A stretch of 64,000 nucleotides of DNA from Rhizobium tropici CIAT 899. GTDB lineage: Bacteria; Pseudomonadota; Alphaproteobacteria; Rhizobiales; Rhizobiaceae. Both the position numbers and the translations under genes were made by a program. The stretch lies in contig NC_020062.1 in the NCBI RefSeq assembly GCF_000330885.1, positions 690,374 to 754,373 of the forward strand. The letters run 5' to 3'. The notes under the pieces were generated by a model. The model searched no databases. It saw only the letters and a program-made list of their open reading frames with translations, and had not been told where the DNA came from. Positions 28,249 through 37,776 of this stretch are shown piece after piece. Every line of letters starts with the position of its first letter. The first letter of the stretch is position 1.

Positions 28249-29364
28249 ATGGAACCAATCTGGGCAGTCGGTCTGATGACCGGGACCGTCCTCGACGGCA
28301 ATATCGATGTCGCCATGCTGAAGACGGACGGCGAGCGGATCGAGGAGTTCGGCCCCTATGTTCTGGCTCCCTATCCCAGCTGGATTCGGGAGCTGCTGGA
28401 AGAGACGCTGCGGCAGGCACGCCCATGGAATTTCGAGGGACCCGAACCGGCGATCTTCAAGGCGGCCGAGGAGGCTTTGACGCGGGCGCAATCGGAGGCG
28501 GTGAGAGAACTGGTTGAAGGAAACGGCATGACGATGGCCGATATCGGTGTCGTCGGTTTCCATGGCCAGACTGTCCTGCATCGCGCGCCACAGAAGGATC
28601 GGTTGGGGCAGACGCGCCAGCTTGGCGATGGCGAGCTGATGCGGTCCATTCTCGGCACCAAGGTCGCCTATGATTTCCGCTCGGCCGACATGCGCGCCGG
28701 CGGGCAGGGCGCACCGCTTGCTGCCGCCTACCATACCGCGCTGTTGCGCGGTGCAGGTGCTGCGGGCGAGGCGGCTATTCTCAATCTCGGCGGCGTTGCC
28801 AATGTCACCTGGTGGGATGGAGAAGGCAATTTCGTTGCTTTCGATACCGGCCCGGCCAATGCGCCGCTCAACGACTTCATCAAGTCGCACGGGCTTGGCG
28901 AGATGGACCGCGACGGTGCGCTTGGACGTGCCGGCAAGGTCGATGAAGCGCGGCTCGAGCGGCTGCTGCAGCATCCTTATCTGACCGCACCCTATCCGAA
29001 ATCGCTGGATCGTTTCGATTTCGGCGCCTCGATGGCGGATGGCCTTAGCCCGGAGGATGGCGCCGCCACGCTTTCGGCCTTCACGGCAAGCGCAGTCGGC
29101 AAGGCGCTGGATCTCCTTCCTCGCAGGCCCACCAAGGTCGTCGTCAGCGGCGGCGGCCGGCACAATCCGACGATCATGTCGATGCTCAGGAGCCGGGCTG
29201 GCGTCGAGCCGATCTTTGCCGAAGATCTCGGTTGGCGCGGCGATGCGGTGGAGGCGGAGTGCTTTGCGTTTCTCGCGGTGCGCGTGCTGCGGGGCCTGCC
29301 GATCAGCTTTCCCGGCACGACGGGCGTGCCGGCGCCGATGCGCGGTGGTCGCCTCGCGCAATAG
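28249..29364 (+). CDS. anmK: Anhydro-N-acetylmuramic acid kinase
   Basis: Opens the 1,6-anhydro ring of anhydroMurNAc and phosphorylates it to MurNAc-6-phosphate, the MurQ substrate (371 aa, usual length). Markers include [16 protein letters not shown] (the family motif is usually GTSxDG, so Ser is Val here), [39 protein letters not shown] and [12 protein letters not shown]. The phosphate segment reads FDTGPANAP rather than the commoner DTGPGN. I chose ATG at 28249, after AGGAGCCTGACC. With murQ in the same unit the pathway step order is complete. Confidence 0.93.
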   Translation: MEPIWAVGLMTGTVLDGNIDVAMLKTDGERIEEFGPYVLAPYPSWIRELLEETLRQARPWNFEGPEPAIFKAAEEALTRAQSEAVRELVEGNGMTMADIGVVGFHGQTVLHRAPQKDRLGQTRQLGDGELMRSILGTKVAYDFRSADMRAGGQGAPLAAAYHTALLRGAGAAGEAAILNLGGVANVTWWDGEGNFVAFDTGPANAPLNDFIKSHGLGEMDRDGALGRAGKVDEARLERLLQHPYLTAPYPKSLDRFDFGASMADGLSPEDGAATLSAFTASAVGKALDLLPRRPTKVVVSGGGRHNPTIMSMLRSRAGVEPIFAEDLGWRGDAVEAECFAFLAVRVLRGLPISFPGTTGVPAPMRGGRLAQ

Positions 29365-29470
29365 CCGCCCGCGAACCAGCTGTCGCCTGAGAGGTTTTCG
29401 CTTCCGTCCATCGATGATATGAAGAGGCCGCGAATTTGCGATCGGTTGGTCTCGGACGGATATCGCTTAT

Positions 29471-30421
29471 ATGGCAGGCAGGCAGTATAAGGCAGGCTTC
29501 GTCGGTATCATTGTCGCTTTCGCGACCGCACTTGCCATCGATGCTTTTGTTTTTAGCCCAGCAGCTGCGCAACCGGAATGGCGCGTTGCGCCTCCCGTCT
29601 GCGTTTCCGGCCCAATGACGACGGAGACGGGCGAGACGCTTTGCCTGCGCAAGGACAGCTACAATCGCGATCTCTGTACGGCCATCGAGTATTTCGCTCA
29701 CAGCAATCGTCTGCCGCCGGAATATCTGGCGCGGCTGGTCTGGCGCGAAAGCCTGTTTCGCTCCGATGCCGTCAGCCCTAAGGGTGCGCGCGGCATCGCG
29801 CAGTTCATGCCGGGAACGGCGAAGCTGCGCGGCGTGCGCGACAGCTATGATACGCTCGAAGCGCTCGGCAAGGCGGCGACCTATCTCGATGAGTTGCGTG
29901 ACCGTTTCGGCAATCTCGGTCTTGCTGCCGCTGCCTATAATGCCGGGGAAGGCGGTCTTGCCAATTTCCTCAATTCTGGCGGGCTTCCCTATGAGACGCG
30001 CAACTATGTGAGCGCGATCACCGCGCACAGCGTTGAGGAATGGCGCGACGATCCGCCCGAAATCGCAGCTCCCGTGCTGGATAAGAGCAAGCCGTTCGTC
30101 GATTCTTGCGTCGCGCTCGCGCAAAGCCGTCGCCTGAAGCCCATTCCCTTGGAGCAGGAGCGGCCTTGGGCGCCCTGGGGCGCACAATTGGCCGAGCATT
30201 TTCAGGTGGATGCCGCTCGCCGTCTGTTTACCGCAAGCATAAGAAAACTGCCGTCACCGCTGAATACGGAGAGGCCGTTGATCGTGCGGCAGCGCAATGC
30301 CGACTTCGGCCGCCGTGTCCGTTATGCGGCGCGCATTCCGCGGCAAACGCGGGAGGAAGCGGATGCCGTTTGCACGGAGGTCCGGCAGCAGGGCGGCTCC
30401 TGCCTGGTCTTCAAGAACTAA
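29471..30421 (+). CDS. Lytic transglycosylase (SLT domain), exported
   Basis: 316 aa. An N-terminal hydrophobic signal or anchor lies at residues about 9-33 (ending FSPAAAQPEW). The SLT-type catalytic domain follows: catalytic Glu in RLVWRESLFRSDAV, then GARGIAQFMPGTAKL and AAAYNAGEGGLANFL. It cleaves glycan strands to 1,6-anhydroMurNAc ends, the product AnmK later uses, so its place after anmK fits cell-wall recycling. A gap of 106 bases suggests a separate transcript or a weaker link. The C-terminal region (residues about 220-316) has a Cys pair in CTEVRQQGGSCLVF. Confidence 0.88.
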   Translation: MAGRQYKAGFVGIIVAFATALAIDAFVFSPAAAQPEWRVAPPVCVSGPMTTETGETLCLRKDSYNRDLCTAIEYFAHSNRLPPEYLARLVWRESLFRSDAVSPKGARGIAQFMPGTAKLRGVRDSYDTLEALGKAATYLDELRDRFGNLGLAAAAYNAGEGGLANFLNSGGLPYETRNYVSAITAHSVEEWRDDPPEIAAPVLDKSKPFVDSCVALAQSRRLKPIPLEQERPWAPWGAQLAEHFQVDAARRLFTASIRKLPSPLNTERPLIVRQRNADFGRRVRYAARIPRQTREEADAVCTEVRQQGGSCLVFKN

Positions 30422-30560
30422 CGCAACGCACAGCTCCATCGTGCTCGTTGGTTGTTTGATTTTCTGTCGCTTGATTGTGCTTTACTCCCTGATGTCGCAA
30501 GCTTATTCCTTGTAGGCCCGACCTTTGGGAGGAAGCCGTTTTGGGTAGCCAAAGGAGCGT

Positions 30561-32834
30561 ATGATGACGCAGAAGCGTGAAGTCCCCGGTATTCGTCCCT
30601 ACAACAGCCCCGCCGGCGGTTGGGGCGCGCTAAAAGCCACGGCAAAGGCTGTCCGCGACCAGATGGATGTCACTGAGGCGCCTGGTCTTCTCCTGCGCAC
30701 CAATAAACCCACGGGTTTCGATTGTCCCGGCTGCGCATGGCCAGACAAGGAGCATACCTCCACTTTCCAATTCTGCGAAAACGGCGCCAAGGCCGTCACC
30801 TGGGAGGCGACGAACAAGCGCGTAACGCCGGAATTCTTTGCCGAGCACACGGTCAGCGAACTTCTGACCTGGAGCGATTACGAGCTGGAAAACTCCGGCC
30901 GGTTGACCCATCCGATGGTTTATGACCACGCATCCGATACCTACCGGCCGATTGCCTGGGAGGACGCCTTTGCCCGCATCGGCGAGGTCATGCGCAGCCA
31001 GCCCGATCCGGATATGGTCGAGTTCTACACCTCTGGCCGTGCTTCCAACGAAGCTGCCTTCCTGTTTCAGATATTTGCCCGCGAATACGGCACCAACAAT
31101 TTCCCCGATTGCTCGAATATGTGCCACGAGGCGACCAGCGTCGGCCTGCCGCAATCGATCGGCATCGGCAAGGGTACCGTCTCTCTCGACGACTTCGACG
31201 AATGCGATCTGATCATCTCAATGGGGCACAATCCCGGCACCAATCATCCGCGCATGATGGGTACGCTGCATGAATGCTCGCGTCGCGGCGTGCCCATCAT
31301 CGTCTTCAACCCGCTGAAGGAGCGGGCACTGGAGCGCTTTGCCGATCCGCAGGATCCGATCGAGATGGGAACCTTCGGCTCGACGCGGATCGCGTCGTCC
31401 TATTATCAGGTCAAGATCGGCGGCGATGCCGCAGCACTCAAGGGCATCATGAAGGCGGTTCTGGCGCTGGCCGAAACCTCGGAAGATGTTCTCGATCATG
31501 CTTTTATCGCGGAGCATACCAACGGCTTCGATGCGCTCGTTGCCGACATCAACCAGACGGAATGGACTGACATCGAGCGTGTCTCTGGTCTTGCCCGCGC
31601 TGATCTGGAGCGGGTCGCCGACGCCTACGTCAAGTCAAAGGCGACGATCGTCGCCTATGGCATGGGCATCACCCAGCATGCCAAGGGGACGGCGAATGTC
31701 CAGCAGATCGCCAACCTCTTGTTGCTGCGCGGCAATTTCGGCAAGCCGGGTGCCGGCATCTGCCCGCTGCGCGGCCATTCCAATGTGCAAGGCAATCGTA
31801 CCGTCGGGATTACGGAGAAGCCCACTCCTGCGCTGATCGAAGGCATCGAACGCGCCTTCGGTTTCACCTCGCCGGCTCATCATGGTCACGATGCCGTTGC
31901 CGCCATGCAGGCGATGGCGGAGGGCCGCTCCAAGGTGCTGCTTTGCCTCGGCGGCAACTTCTCGATCGCGCTTCCCGATCCGGAACTTTGTGCGCAAGCG
32001 ATGCGCAAGCTCGATCTCGCCGTTCACATGAACACCAAGCTCAATCGCTCCAATCTGCTTATTGGCAAAGAATCCTTCCTGTTTCCTGTGCTCGGCCGCA
32101 CCGAGCAGGACGTTCAGGCAACCGGCGCGCAGTCGGTTACGATCGAGGATTCGATGTCGATGGTGCATGCGTCGCGCGGCAGGCTGAAACCGGCCTCCGA
32201 CCAGCTGCGTTCGGAGCCGGCCATCGTTGCCGCTATGGCGCAGGCGACCCTGCCGAACAGCAAGGTCGCCTGGATGGAACTCATCACCGACTACGATCTG
32301 ATCCGCGACAAGATCGAGATCGTCTATCCGGATTTTGCCGATTACAATGAGCGCATCCGCGTGCCGGGCGGCTTTCGCCTGCCGCTTGGGCCGACGGAAC
32401 GCATCTGGAAGACACCTTCCGGCAAGGCAGAATTCAAGCTCTTTGATGGTCTGAACGAAGACATTTCGCTTTTGGATGGTACCATCCTCAAGCTCGCCAC
32501 CATCCGCAGCCATGATCAGTACAATACGACCATCTATGGTCTGGACGACCGCTATCGCGGCGTCTTTGGTCGCCGCGACGTGCTGTTCATGAACGATAGG
32601 GATTTGAAGGCAAAGGGGCTGGAGCATGGCGATCTCGTCGAGATCGAGACCGCGTTGCCCTCAGGCGGCAAGCGGCTCTTGAAGCTGACGGCGATTTCCT
32701 ACGATATTTCCGAAGGCTCTGTCGCTGCCTATTACCCGGAGGCAAATTGCCTGATCCCGATCGACTACCAGGATAAGGAAAGCGGCACTCCTTCGTATAA
32801 GTCCGTTCCGGTGCGGGTCAGCAAGGCGGCTTGA
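30561..32834 (+). CDS. FdhF/YdeP-family molybdopterin oxidoreductase
   Basis: 757-residue cytoplasmic oxidoreductase of the formate dehydrogenase alpha/YdeP family. The N-terminus contains CPGC (Cys55 and Cys58) and FCENG (Cys72). The Mo-bis-MGD domain shows YTSGRASNEAAFLFQ, GHNPGTNHPRM and GITQHAKGTANVQQ; the C-terminal domain shows NDRDLKAKGLEHGDLVE. The usual metal-ligand region reads DCSNMCHEATS. E. coli YdeP is linked to acid resistance, but its substrate is unknown and so is this one's. No FdhD or electron-transfer subunit gene is adjacent. Confidence 0.85.
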   Translation: MMTQKREVPGIRPYNSPAGGWGALKATAKAVRDQMDVTEAPGLLLRTNKPTGFDCPGCAWPDKEHTSTFQFCENGAKAVTWEATNKRVTPEFFAEHTVSELLTWSDYELENSGRLTHPMVYDHASDTYRPIAWEDAFARIGEVMRSQPDPDMVEFYTSGRASNEAAFLFQIFAREYGTNNFPDCSNMCHEATSVGLPQSIGIGKGTVSLDDFDECDLIISMGHNPGTNHPRMMGTLHECSRRGVPIIVFNPLKERALERFADPQDPIEMGTFGSTRIASSYYQVKIGGDAAALKGIMKAVLALAETSEDVLDHAFIAEHTNGFDALVADINQTEWTDIERVSGLARADLERVADAYVKSKATIVAYGMGITQHAKGTANVQQIANLLLLRGNFGKPGAGICPLRGHSNVQGNRTVGITEKPTPALIEGIERAFGFTSPAHHGHDAVAAMQAMAEGRSKVLLCLGGNFSIALPDPELCAQAMRKLDLAVHMNTKLNRSNLLIGKESFLFPVLGRTEQDVQATGAQSVTIEDSMSMVHASRGRLKPASDQLRSEPAIVAAMAQATLPNSKVAWMELITDYDLIRDKIEIVYPDFADYNERIRVPGGFRLPLGPTERIWKTPSGKAEFKLFDGLNEDISLLDGTILKLATIRSHDQYNTTIYGLDDRYRGVFGRRDVLFMNDRDLKAKGLEHGDLVEIETALPSGGKRLLKLTAISYDISEGSVAAYYPEANCLIPIDYQDKESGTPSYKSVPVRVSKAA

Positions 32835-32850
32835 TTTTCACGCGATCATC

Positions 32851-32880
32851 CAGCCAACGTTTGTTACCTTGTTGGCTGGG
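32851..32880. terminator. Hairpin between convergent oxidoreductase and sugar ABC genes
   Basis: A 9-base-pair perfect stem (CCAGCCAAC/GTTGGCTGG) closes a 12-base loop, and sits 17 bases after the oxidoreductase stop and 9 bases before the stop of the convergent ATPase gene. Shared terminator, without a marked T-run. Confidence 0.55.
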
Positions 32881-32888
32881 TAAAGCGC

Positions 32889-33962
32889 CTACCGCAGCCG
32901 ATCTCCTTGTTTGTCGAAATAGCGGCGGCGCTCAGACGGGCAGTAAAGATGCAGCGTGTCGCCGCGCTCGATCTCCGGCCCGTCGCGATATTCGGCGATG
33001 ATCGCCTGGCCGTCCTCTGTCTGGCAGTAGAGATAGCGGGTGCCGCCCAGATATTCGGTGACGTCGACCGTGACCCGCACGGCATCGGCCGCATTGGACG
33101 CGACGACGAAATGTTCGGGGCGCATGCCGAGCAGGATCTTTTCTCCGGATGATGGCTTGGTCTGTGAAAGGTCGACCTTGATACTGCCGTTTCCGACCTT
33201 CGCCGTCCCGTCGCCAGACCACGCGGCTTCGATCATGTTCATCCTCGGCGAGCCGATAAAGCCGGCGACGAAACTGTTGGCTGGGTCTTCATAGACCTCG
33301 CGGGGGCTGCCCACCTGCTCGATCCGGCCGTCCCTGAGCACGACGATCCTGTCGGCAAGCGTCATGGCCTCGGTCTGATCATGGGTGACATAGATCATCG
33401 TATTGCCGAGCTCGCGATGCAAGCGGGCAATTTCGATGCGCATGGAGACGCGCAGCTCCGCATCCAGGTTGGAGAGTGGTTCGTCGAAGAGAAAGACATC
33501 CGGCTCGCGAACGATGGCGCGTCCGATGGCGACACGCTGGCGCTGGCCGCCGGAAAGCTGCCCCGGCCGGCGTTCGAGTAGATGGTCGATCTTGAGGATC
33601 GCGGCGGCGGAGCGCACGCGCCTTTCGATTTCGGATGCGTCGGTCCGGGCCATTTTCAGCCCGAAACCGAGATTGTCGCGAACGCTCATGTGAGGATAGA
33701 GCGCATAGGACTGGAAGACCATGGCGATGCCGCGCTCGGACGGATCGAGATCGGTGACATCTCTGCCCTTGATGGCGATCTCGCCGTCGGTGACTTCCTC
33801 CAGCCCGGCAATCATGCGCAGCAGCGTGGACTTGCCGCAGCCGGACGGGCCGACGAAGACGACGAAAGCCCCTTCCGGTATGTCGAGGTCGATGCCGTGG
33901 ATGACCGCGAGCCCGCCGAAGCTTTTGCGGACGCCGGTCAGGCGCATGCCGTTCTTCGTCAT
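32889..33962 (-). CDS. Sugar ABC transporter ATPase (UgpC/MalK family)
   Basis: 357 aa. Walker A is [14 protein letters not shown], signature [15 protein letters not shown] and Walker [13 protein letters not shown]; a C-terminal TOBE regulatory domain covers about residues 240-355 ([21 protein letters not shown]). ATG at 33962 lies one base after the GH127 stop, so the genes are coupled; a start at 34004 would run into GH127. It energises the carbohydrate importer encoded upstream in the same unit. Confidence 0.93.
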   Translation of the reverse strand: MTKNGMRLTGVRKSFGGLAVIHGIDLDIPEGAFVVFVGPSGCGKSTLLRMIAGLEEVTDGEIAIKGRDVTDLDPSERGIAMVFQSYALYPHMSVRDNLGFGLKMARTDASEIERRVRSAAAILKIDHLLERRPGQLSGGQRQRVAIGRAIVREPDVFLFDEPLSNLDAELRVSMRIEIARLHRELGNTMIYVTHDQTEAMTLADRIVVLRDGRIEQVGSPREVYEDPANSFVAGFIGSPRMNMIEAAWSGDGTAKVGNGSIKVDLSQTKPSSGEKILLGMRPEHFVVASNAADAVRVTVDVTEYLGGTRYLYCQTEDGQAIIAEYRDGPEIERGDTLHLYCPSERRRYFDKQGDRLR

Positions 33963-33963
33963 G

Positions 33964-35895
33964 TCAGGCTCCGTGCTGCATCTGATCGGCGCGGATCCAG
34001 ACAAGCATCTCGCCGGGCTCGCGATTGTCCCAAAGATGATAGGGGATGAAACGTGCGGTGGAGGCGGTGCTTTTCGGCGGTGCCGTCCGGTAGAGATCGG
34101 AACCCCAGTCGGCCGTCTCGCGCGTCACGGAAACATCGAGCGCCACAGCCCCATCCAGCGCGGCAATTTCAGCCGTCTTGGCGGATGCCGGATCGCTCGA
34201 AAGCGAAATGCCGTTGAGGTCGTGGCCATTGTCCGTCGTCTCGACGCAATAGACGAGCGGGCCGCGCATCAGGGTAGCGCGTCCGGCGTCCTGGCGGACT
34301 TTCGGATTGGCAAACAGCGTGCGCGGGATGAGCGGAAGGGTAAGGTCGACGCTATCGCCCGCCTGCCATTCCCGCTCGATGCGGGCATAGCCGTCGACGG
34401 TAACCGTTGCGAGATCGACCGATGCACCGTTGATTGCGAGCGTCGCGCCCTCGGCCCATTCGGGAATGCGCAGCGATAGTGCAAATTTAGCTGCGCGATC
34501 TGGATTGACCTCGAAGCGAATGGCGCCGTCCCAGGGGTAGCGTGTCTCCTGAGAGAGTTGCACGGTCACGCCACCGGCGAGTGGCACGCGGGCTTTGCTC
34601 TCGCCGTAGAGATGAACGGCAATCTCGTTGTCGGCAGCCGCATACATATAGGAGCCGACCGAGGCGAGCAGGCGCGCGATGTTCGGCGGGCAGCAGGGGC
34701 AATGATGCCAGGTCCAGCGGTGATGCTTGCCGGCGCTTTCCAGGGGGTTTTCATAGAAGAAGGTCTTGCCGTCCTGCGACAGGCCCGCCATCGCGCCGTT
34801 ATAGAGCGCCACTTCCATGATGTCGGCGTAGCGGCGGTTCGGACCGCGGCCGAGCATGCGGTTGGCCCAGAAGACCAGGCCGACGGAGGCGCAGGTCTCC
34901 GCATAGGCGCTTTCGTTCGGCAGGTCGTAATAGTCCGTAAAGCCCTCGTTGGAGGCAGCCGGTCCGATGCCGCCGGTCACATACATCTGCTTGGTGGTCA
35001 GGTCGTCCCAGAGCGTTTCGAGGGTCGAGGTCAGCGTATCGTCATTATATTCCGTGGCGATATCGGCCATGCCAGAATAGAGATACATTGCACGCACGGC
35101 ATGGCCCACGACCTTGGTCTGTTCGCGCACCGGCAGATGCGACTGGCTGTACTCATAAGTCTTCTGTACGAAATTCTTCGGGTCGCGGCCGTCGCGAAGC
35201 GCTTCCTCAGTGAAGAAATGCGGTTCCTGGCCGCGCTCGTCGATGAAGTATTTCGCGAGATCGAGATATTTCTTCTCGCCGGTGACGCGGCCGAGCTTGA
35301 CGAGCGCCAGCTCCACCTCTTCGTGGCCGCAATAGCCGCGAAGCTGGCCTTCGCCGTGCCCGAAGACGGTGATCATGTAATCGGCAAAACGGCTCATGAT
35401 GTCGAGCAGCTTGCGCTTGCCCGTTGCCTGGTAATAGGCGACAGCCGCCTCGATCAGATGGCCGGCGCAATAAAGCTCATGGTGGTCTCGCAGATTAGTC
35501 CAGCGACGGCCGGGCTGAACGCGCTGGAACCAGGCGTTCAGATAGCCGTCTTCCTGCTGCAGCTTTTCATACATGTCGATGATGGCGTCCGCGCGCGCCT
35601 CCAGTTCCGCATTGGGACGGCGATAGAGCGAATAGGCGATGGTCTCGATCGATTTGCCGAGGTCGCTGTCCCAGAACATCTGTGTGGAGCCCGACCATGT
35701 CTGCAACGGAATGACGATGCCAGGACTTGGCTGGCTGACGTCAATCGCCTGGATCATGCCGGCTTCGACGCAACGGTCGAGCAAGGTTGCGGCGGTCGAA
35801 TTGCAGATTGCATCCTGGCGAGAGCCAAACAGGCCGGCTAGCTCGACATTCGGGACGGGCAGGGGGCGAAACTGGCGGTTTTCTCTGTCAGACAT
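33964..35895 (-). CDS. GH127-family beta-L-arabinofuranosidase (DUF1680)
   Basis: 643-residue glycoside hydrolase with an (alpha/alpha)6 barrel. The zinc and catalytic residues of the Bifidobacterium enzyme HypBA1 are kept in pattern: Glu333-x-Cys335 ([11 protein letters not shown]) and Cys401-Cys402 in HHCPCCPPN, with Cys401 aligned to the cysteine nucleophile. No signal peptide is seen, so it acts in the cytoplasm on imported beta-L-arabinofuranosides. Such units decorate hydroxyproline-rich plant proteins such as extensins. It sits between permease and ATPase genes of a sugar ABC operon. GH146-like activity is an alternative. Confidence 0.88.
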   Translation of the reverse strand: MSDRENRQFRPLPVPNVELAGLFGSRQDAICNSTAATLLDRCVEAGMIQAIDVSQPSPGIVIPLQTWSGSTQMFWDSDLGKSIETIAYSLYRRPNAELEARADAIIDMYEKLQQEDGYLNAWFQRVQPGRRWTNLRDHHELYCAGHLIEAAVAYYQATGKRKLLDIMSRFADYMITVFGHGEGQLRGYCGHEEVELALVKLGRVTGEKKYLDLAKYFIDERGQEPHFFTEEALRDGRDPKNFVQKTYEYSQSHLPVREQTKVVGHAVRAMYLYSGMADIATEYNDDTLTSTLETLWDDLTTKQMYVTGGIGPAASNEGFTDYYDLPNESAYAETCASVGLVFWANRMLGRGPNRRYADIMEVALYNGAMAGLSQDGKTFFYENPLESAGKHHRWTWHHCPCCPPNIARLLASVGSYMYAAADNEIAVHLYGESKARVPLAGGVTVQLSQETRYPWDGAIRFEVNPDRAAKFALSLRIPEWAEGATLAINGASVDLATVTVDGYARIEREWQAGDSVDLTLPLIPRTLFANPKVRQDAGRATLMRGPLVYCVETTDNGHDLNGISLSSDPASAKTAEIAALDGAVALDVSVTRETADWGSDLYRTAPPKSTASTARFIPYHLWDNREPGEMLVWIRADQMQHGA

Positions 35896-35919
35896 AGCTT
35901 TGATCCGTTGTTGAAAGGG

Positions 35920-36795
35920 TTATTTCACCGCGCCGGCCATCAGCCCGCGCATGTAGTAGCGTTGCAGAAGCAAAAAGACGATGACGCAGGGGATGGTCAT
36001 GACGGCGATGCCCGCCTGGACCGCGCCCCAGTTGACGGCGCCGAGGCGGCCGGTCCTGACGGCGATCATCAGCACCGGCAGGGTGAATTTCTCGTTGCTC
36101 GACAGGAGCACCAATGCTGCCAGGAATTCGTTCCAGGCGTTGAGGAAGGCGAAGATCGCGACGGTCGCGACACCCGGCAGCACCAATGGGAAGAGGACGC
36201 GAAAGAGAAGTTTCAAATGGCGTGCGCCGTCGATGCGTGCCGCTTCCTCGATTTCCTTCGGCACCGCGTCGAAGGCGTTGCGCATCATGAAGACCGAGAA
36301 GGGAAGCTGTAGCGTCACGTAGACGAGCGTCAGCCCGATCAGCGAATTGTTGAGGCCGAGCCTTGCCAGGATGATGAAGAGCGGTGTCAGGATCGACTGG
36401 AAGGGGATCATCAGCGTCGCGATGATCAGGATGAAGAGCGCGCCCTTGAAGGGAAAATGATAACGCGAGAAGCCGTAGCCGGCGAGCAGGCTGACGATGA
36501 CGGTCAGAAGCACCGTTGCGACCGAGACGAAGAGCGAGTTCAGCGTATGCTGGATGACCCCGGCGCCGAAGCCATCGAGCGAGCGATAGGCGTCGAAGCT
36601 GAAGCCCGTCGTCGGCCATGGCGGTAGCGGCGGCAGGCTCGCCTCGGTTCCATGCCGGAACGACGATAGCAGCGCGATGGCGAACGGCGCGAAGAAGAAG
36701 ATGACGATGACGACGCCGATGCCGTGATAGCCGATGCCATCTAAGAGCTTGCGCCGCGCGCGGCGTTCCTTTGCCGTAGTCATGGTTTGGGTCAT
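35920..36795 (-). CDS. Sugar ABC transporter permease (MalG/UgpE family)
   Basis: 291-residue carbohydrate permease of the CUT1 type with about six membrane helices. The EAA loop is EIEEAARIDGARHLKLLFRV and the segment AFLNAWNEFLAALVLL is standard for MalG-like subunits; the end is YYMRGLMAGAVK, also typical. The start at 36795 overlaps the stop of the partner permease by ATGA. A longer frame to 37179 overlaps that gene heavily and is rejected. Confidence 0.93.
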   Translation of the reverse strand: MTQTMTTAKERRARRKLLDGIGYHGIGVVIVIFFFAPFAIALLSSFRHGTEASLPPLPPWPTTGFSFDAYRSLDGFGAGVIQHTLNSLFVSVATVLLTVIVSLLAGYGFSRYHFPFKGALFILIIATLMIPFQSILTPLFIILARLGLNNSLIGLTLVYVTLQLPFSVFMMRNAFDAVPKEIEEAARIDGARHLKLLFRVLFPLVLPGVATVAIFAFLNAWNEFLAALVLLSSNEKFTLPVLMIAVRTGRLGAVNWGAVQAGIAVMTIPCVIVFLLLQRYYMRGLMAGAVK

Positions 36796-37709
36796 GGCTT
36801 GTCCTCCCCGACACGCAAGAGCCAGAGCTGAACGATGCTGATCAGCACCAGGATGACGAGGAGCGCGATCGAGAGCGCCGCGCCATAGCCGAGGTTGAAG
36901 GAGACGAAGGACTGGTTGAAGATGTAATAGACCACCGAAATCATCCGGTTCTGCGGGCCGCCTGATGTCATGATGTAGAACTGGTCGAACGCAAGCACCG
37001 AGCCGGTGATGGAGATGATCAGCGCGAGTGCGATCGTGCGGCGCATCAGCGGCAAGGTCAGGTGCCGGAAGCGCTGCCAGCGCTTCGCACCATCGATCCG
37101 GGCGGCCTCGGTCAGTTCGGAGGGAATTGCCTGCAGGCCGGTCAGGAGGATGATCATGGTGAAGCCGGCGATCTTCCACACCACCATGACGATGATCGTT
37201 GCGAATGCCATGTCGAAATCGGCAAGCAGGTTCGGCCTCTTGTCGACGAGACCGAGCGCCAGAGCGACTGGCGCGAAGAAGCCGGCGTCGACATTGGCGA
37301 GCCAGACCCAGAGCAGCGACGCCGTTGCAAGTCCGACGACGACGGGAAGGAAGATGATCGTTCGGTAGAAGCCGACGAACGGCCGATGCTTCTCGACGAA
37401 GAAGGCGAGCGGGAAGGCGACTGCGAAGATCGCGATGGTGACGATGACGGTGTAATAGGCGGTGAAGCGCAACGCCGCCATAAAGCGCACGTCCGAGACC
37501 ATGCGGATATAATTACCGAAGCCGATCCAGCGGGGATTGCCGAGCAATGGCCAGTTGTGGAAGCTCATCCAGAAGGTAAAGACCACGGGTAGCACGAAGA
37601 AGACGATCACGAGCGCCATGGCCGGCGCGATATAGAGAAACCCGTGCCAGCCGGCACGCCGTCGTCGTTTTCGGGGACGTGCGGTTGCGATAGCTCCAGG
37701 GCCAGCCAT
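36792..37709 (-). CDS. Sugar ABC transporter permease (MalF/UgpA family)
   Basis: 305-residue partner permease. It has a basic N-terminus (TARPRKRRRRAGWHGF), about six helices and an EAA loop at ELTEAARIDGAKRWQRFRHL. DQFYIMTSGGPQNRMISVVYY is the standard MalF-type C-terminal block. It follows the binding protein gene by 67 bases, with no clear terminator hairpin between, and overlaps the MalG-like gene. Confidence 0.93.
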   Translation of the reverse strand: MAGPGAIATARPRKRRRRAGWHGFLYIAPAMALVIVFFVLPVVFTFWMSFHNWPLLGNPRWIGFGNYIRMVSDVRFMAALRFTAYYTVIVTIAIFAVAFPLAFFVEKHRPFVGFYRTIIFLPVVVGLATASLLWVWLANVDAGFFAPVALALGLVDKRPNLLADFDMAFATIIVMVVWKIAGFTMIILLTGLQAIPSELTEAARIDGAKRWQRFRHLTLPLMRRTIALALIISITGSVLAFDQFYIMTSGGPQNRMISVVYYIFNQSFVSFNLGYGAALSIALLVILVLISIVQLWLLRVGEDKP

Positions 37710-37776
37710 GGAATGCTCCCGATATTGCGATGGAGGAACCGGGGAGCGTCAAAGCTCCCCGGCGCGGGTGAGTTTA

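Noticed and set aside
34558..35841. 427-residue plus-strand frame opposite GH127
   Set aside because: Antisense shadow of a gene with intact catalytic residues.
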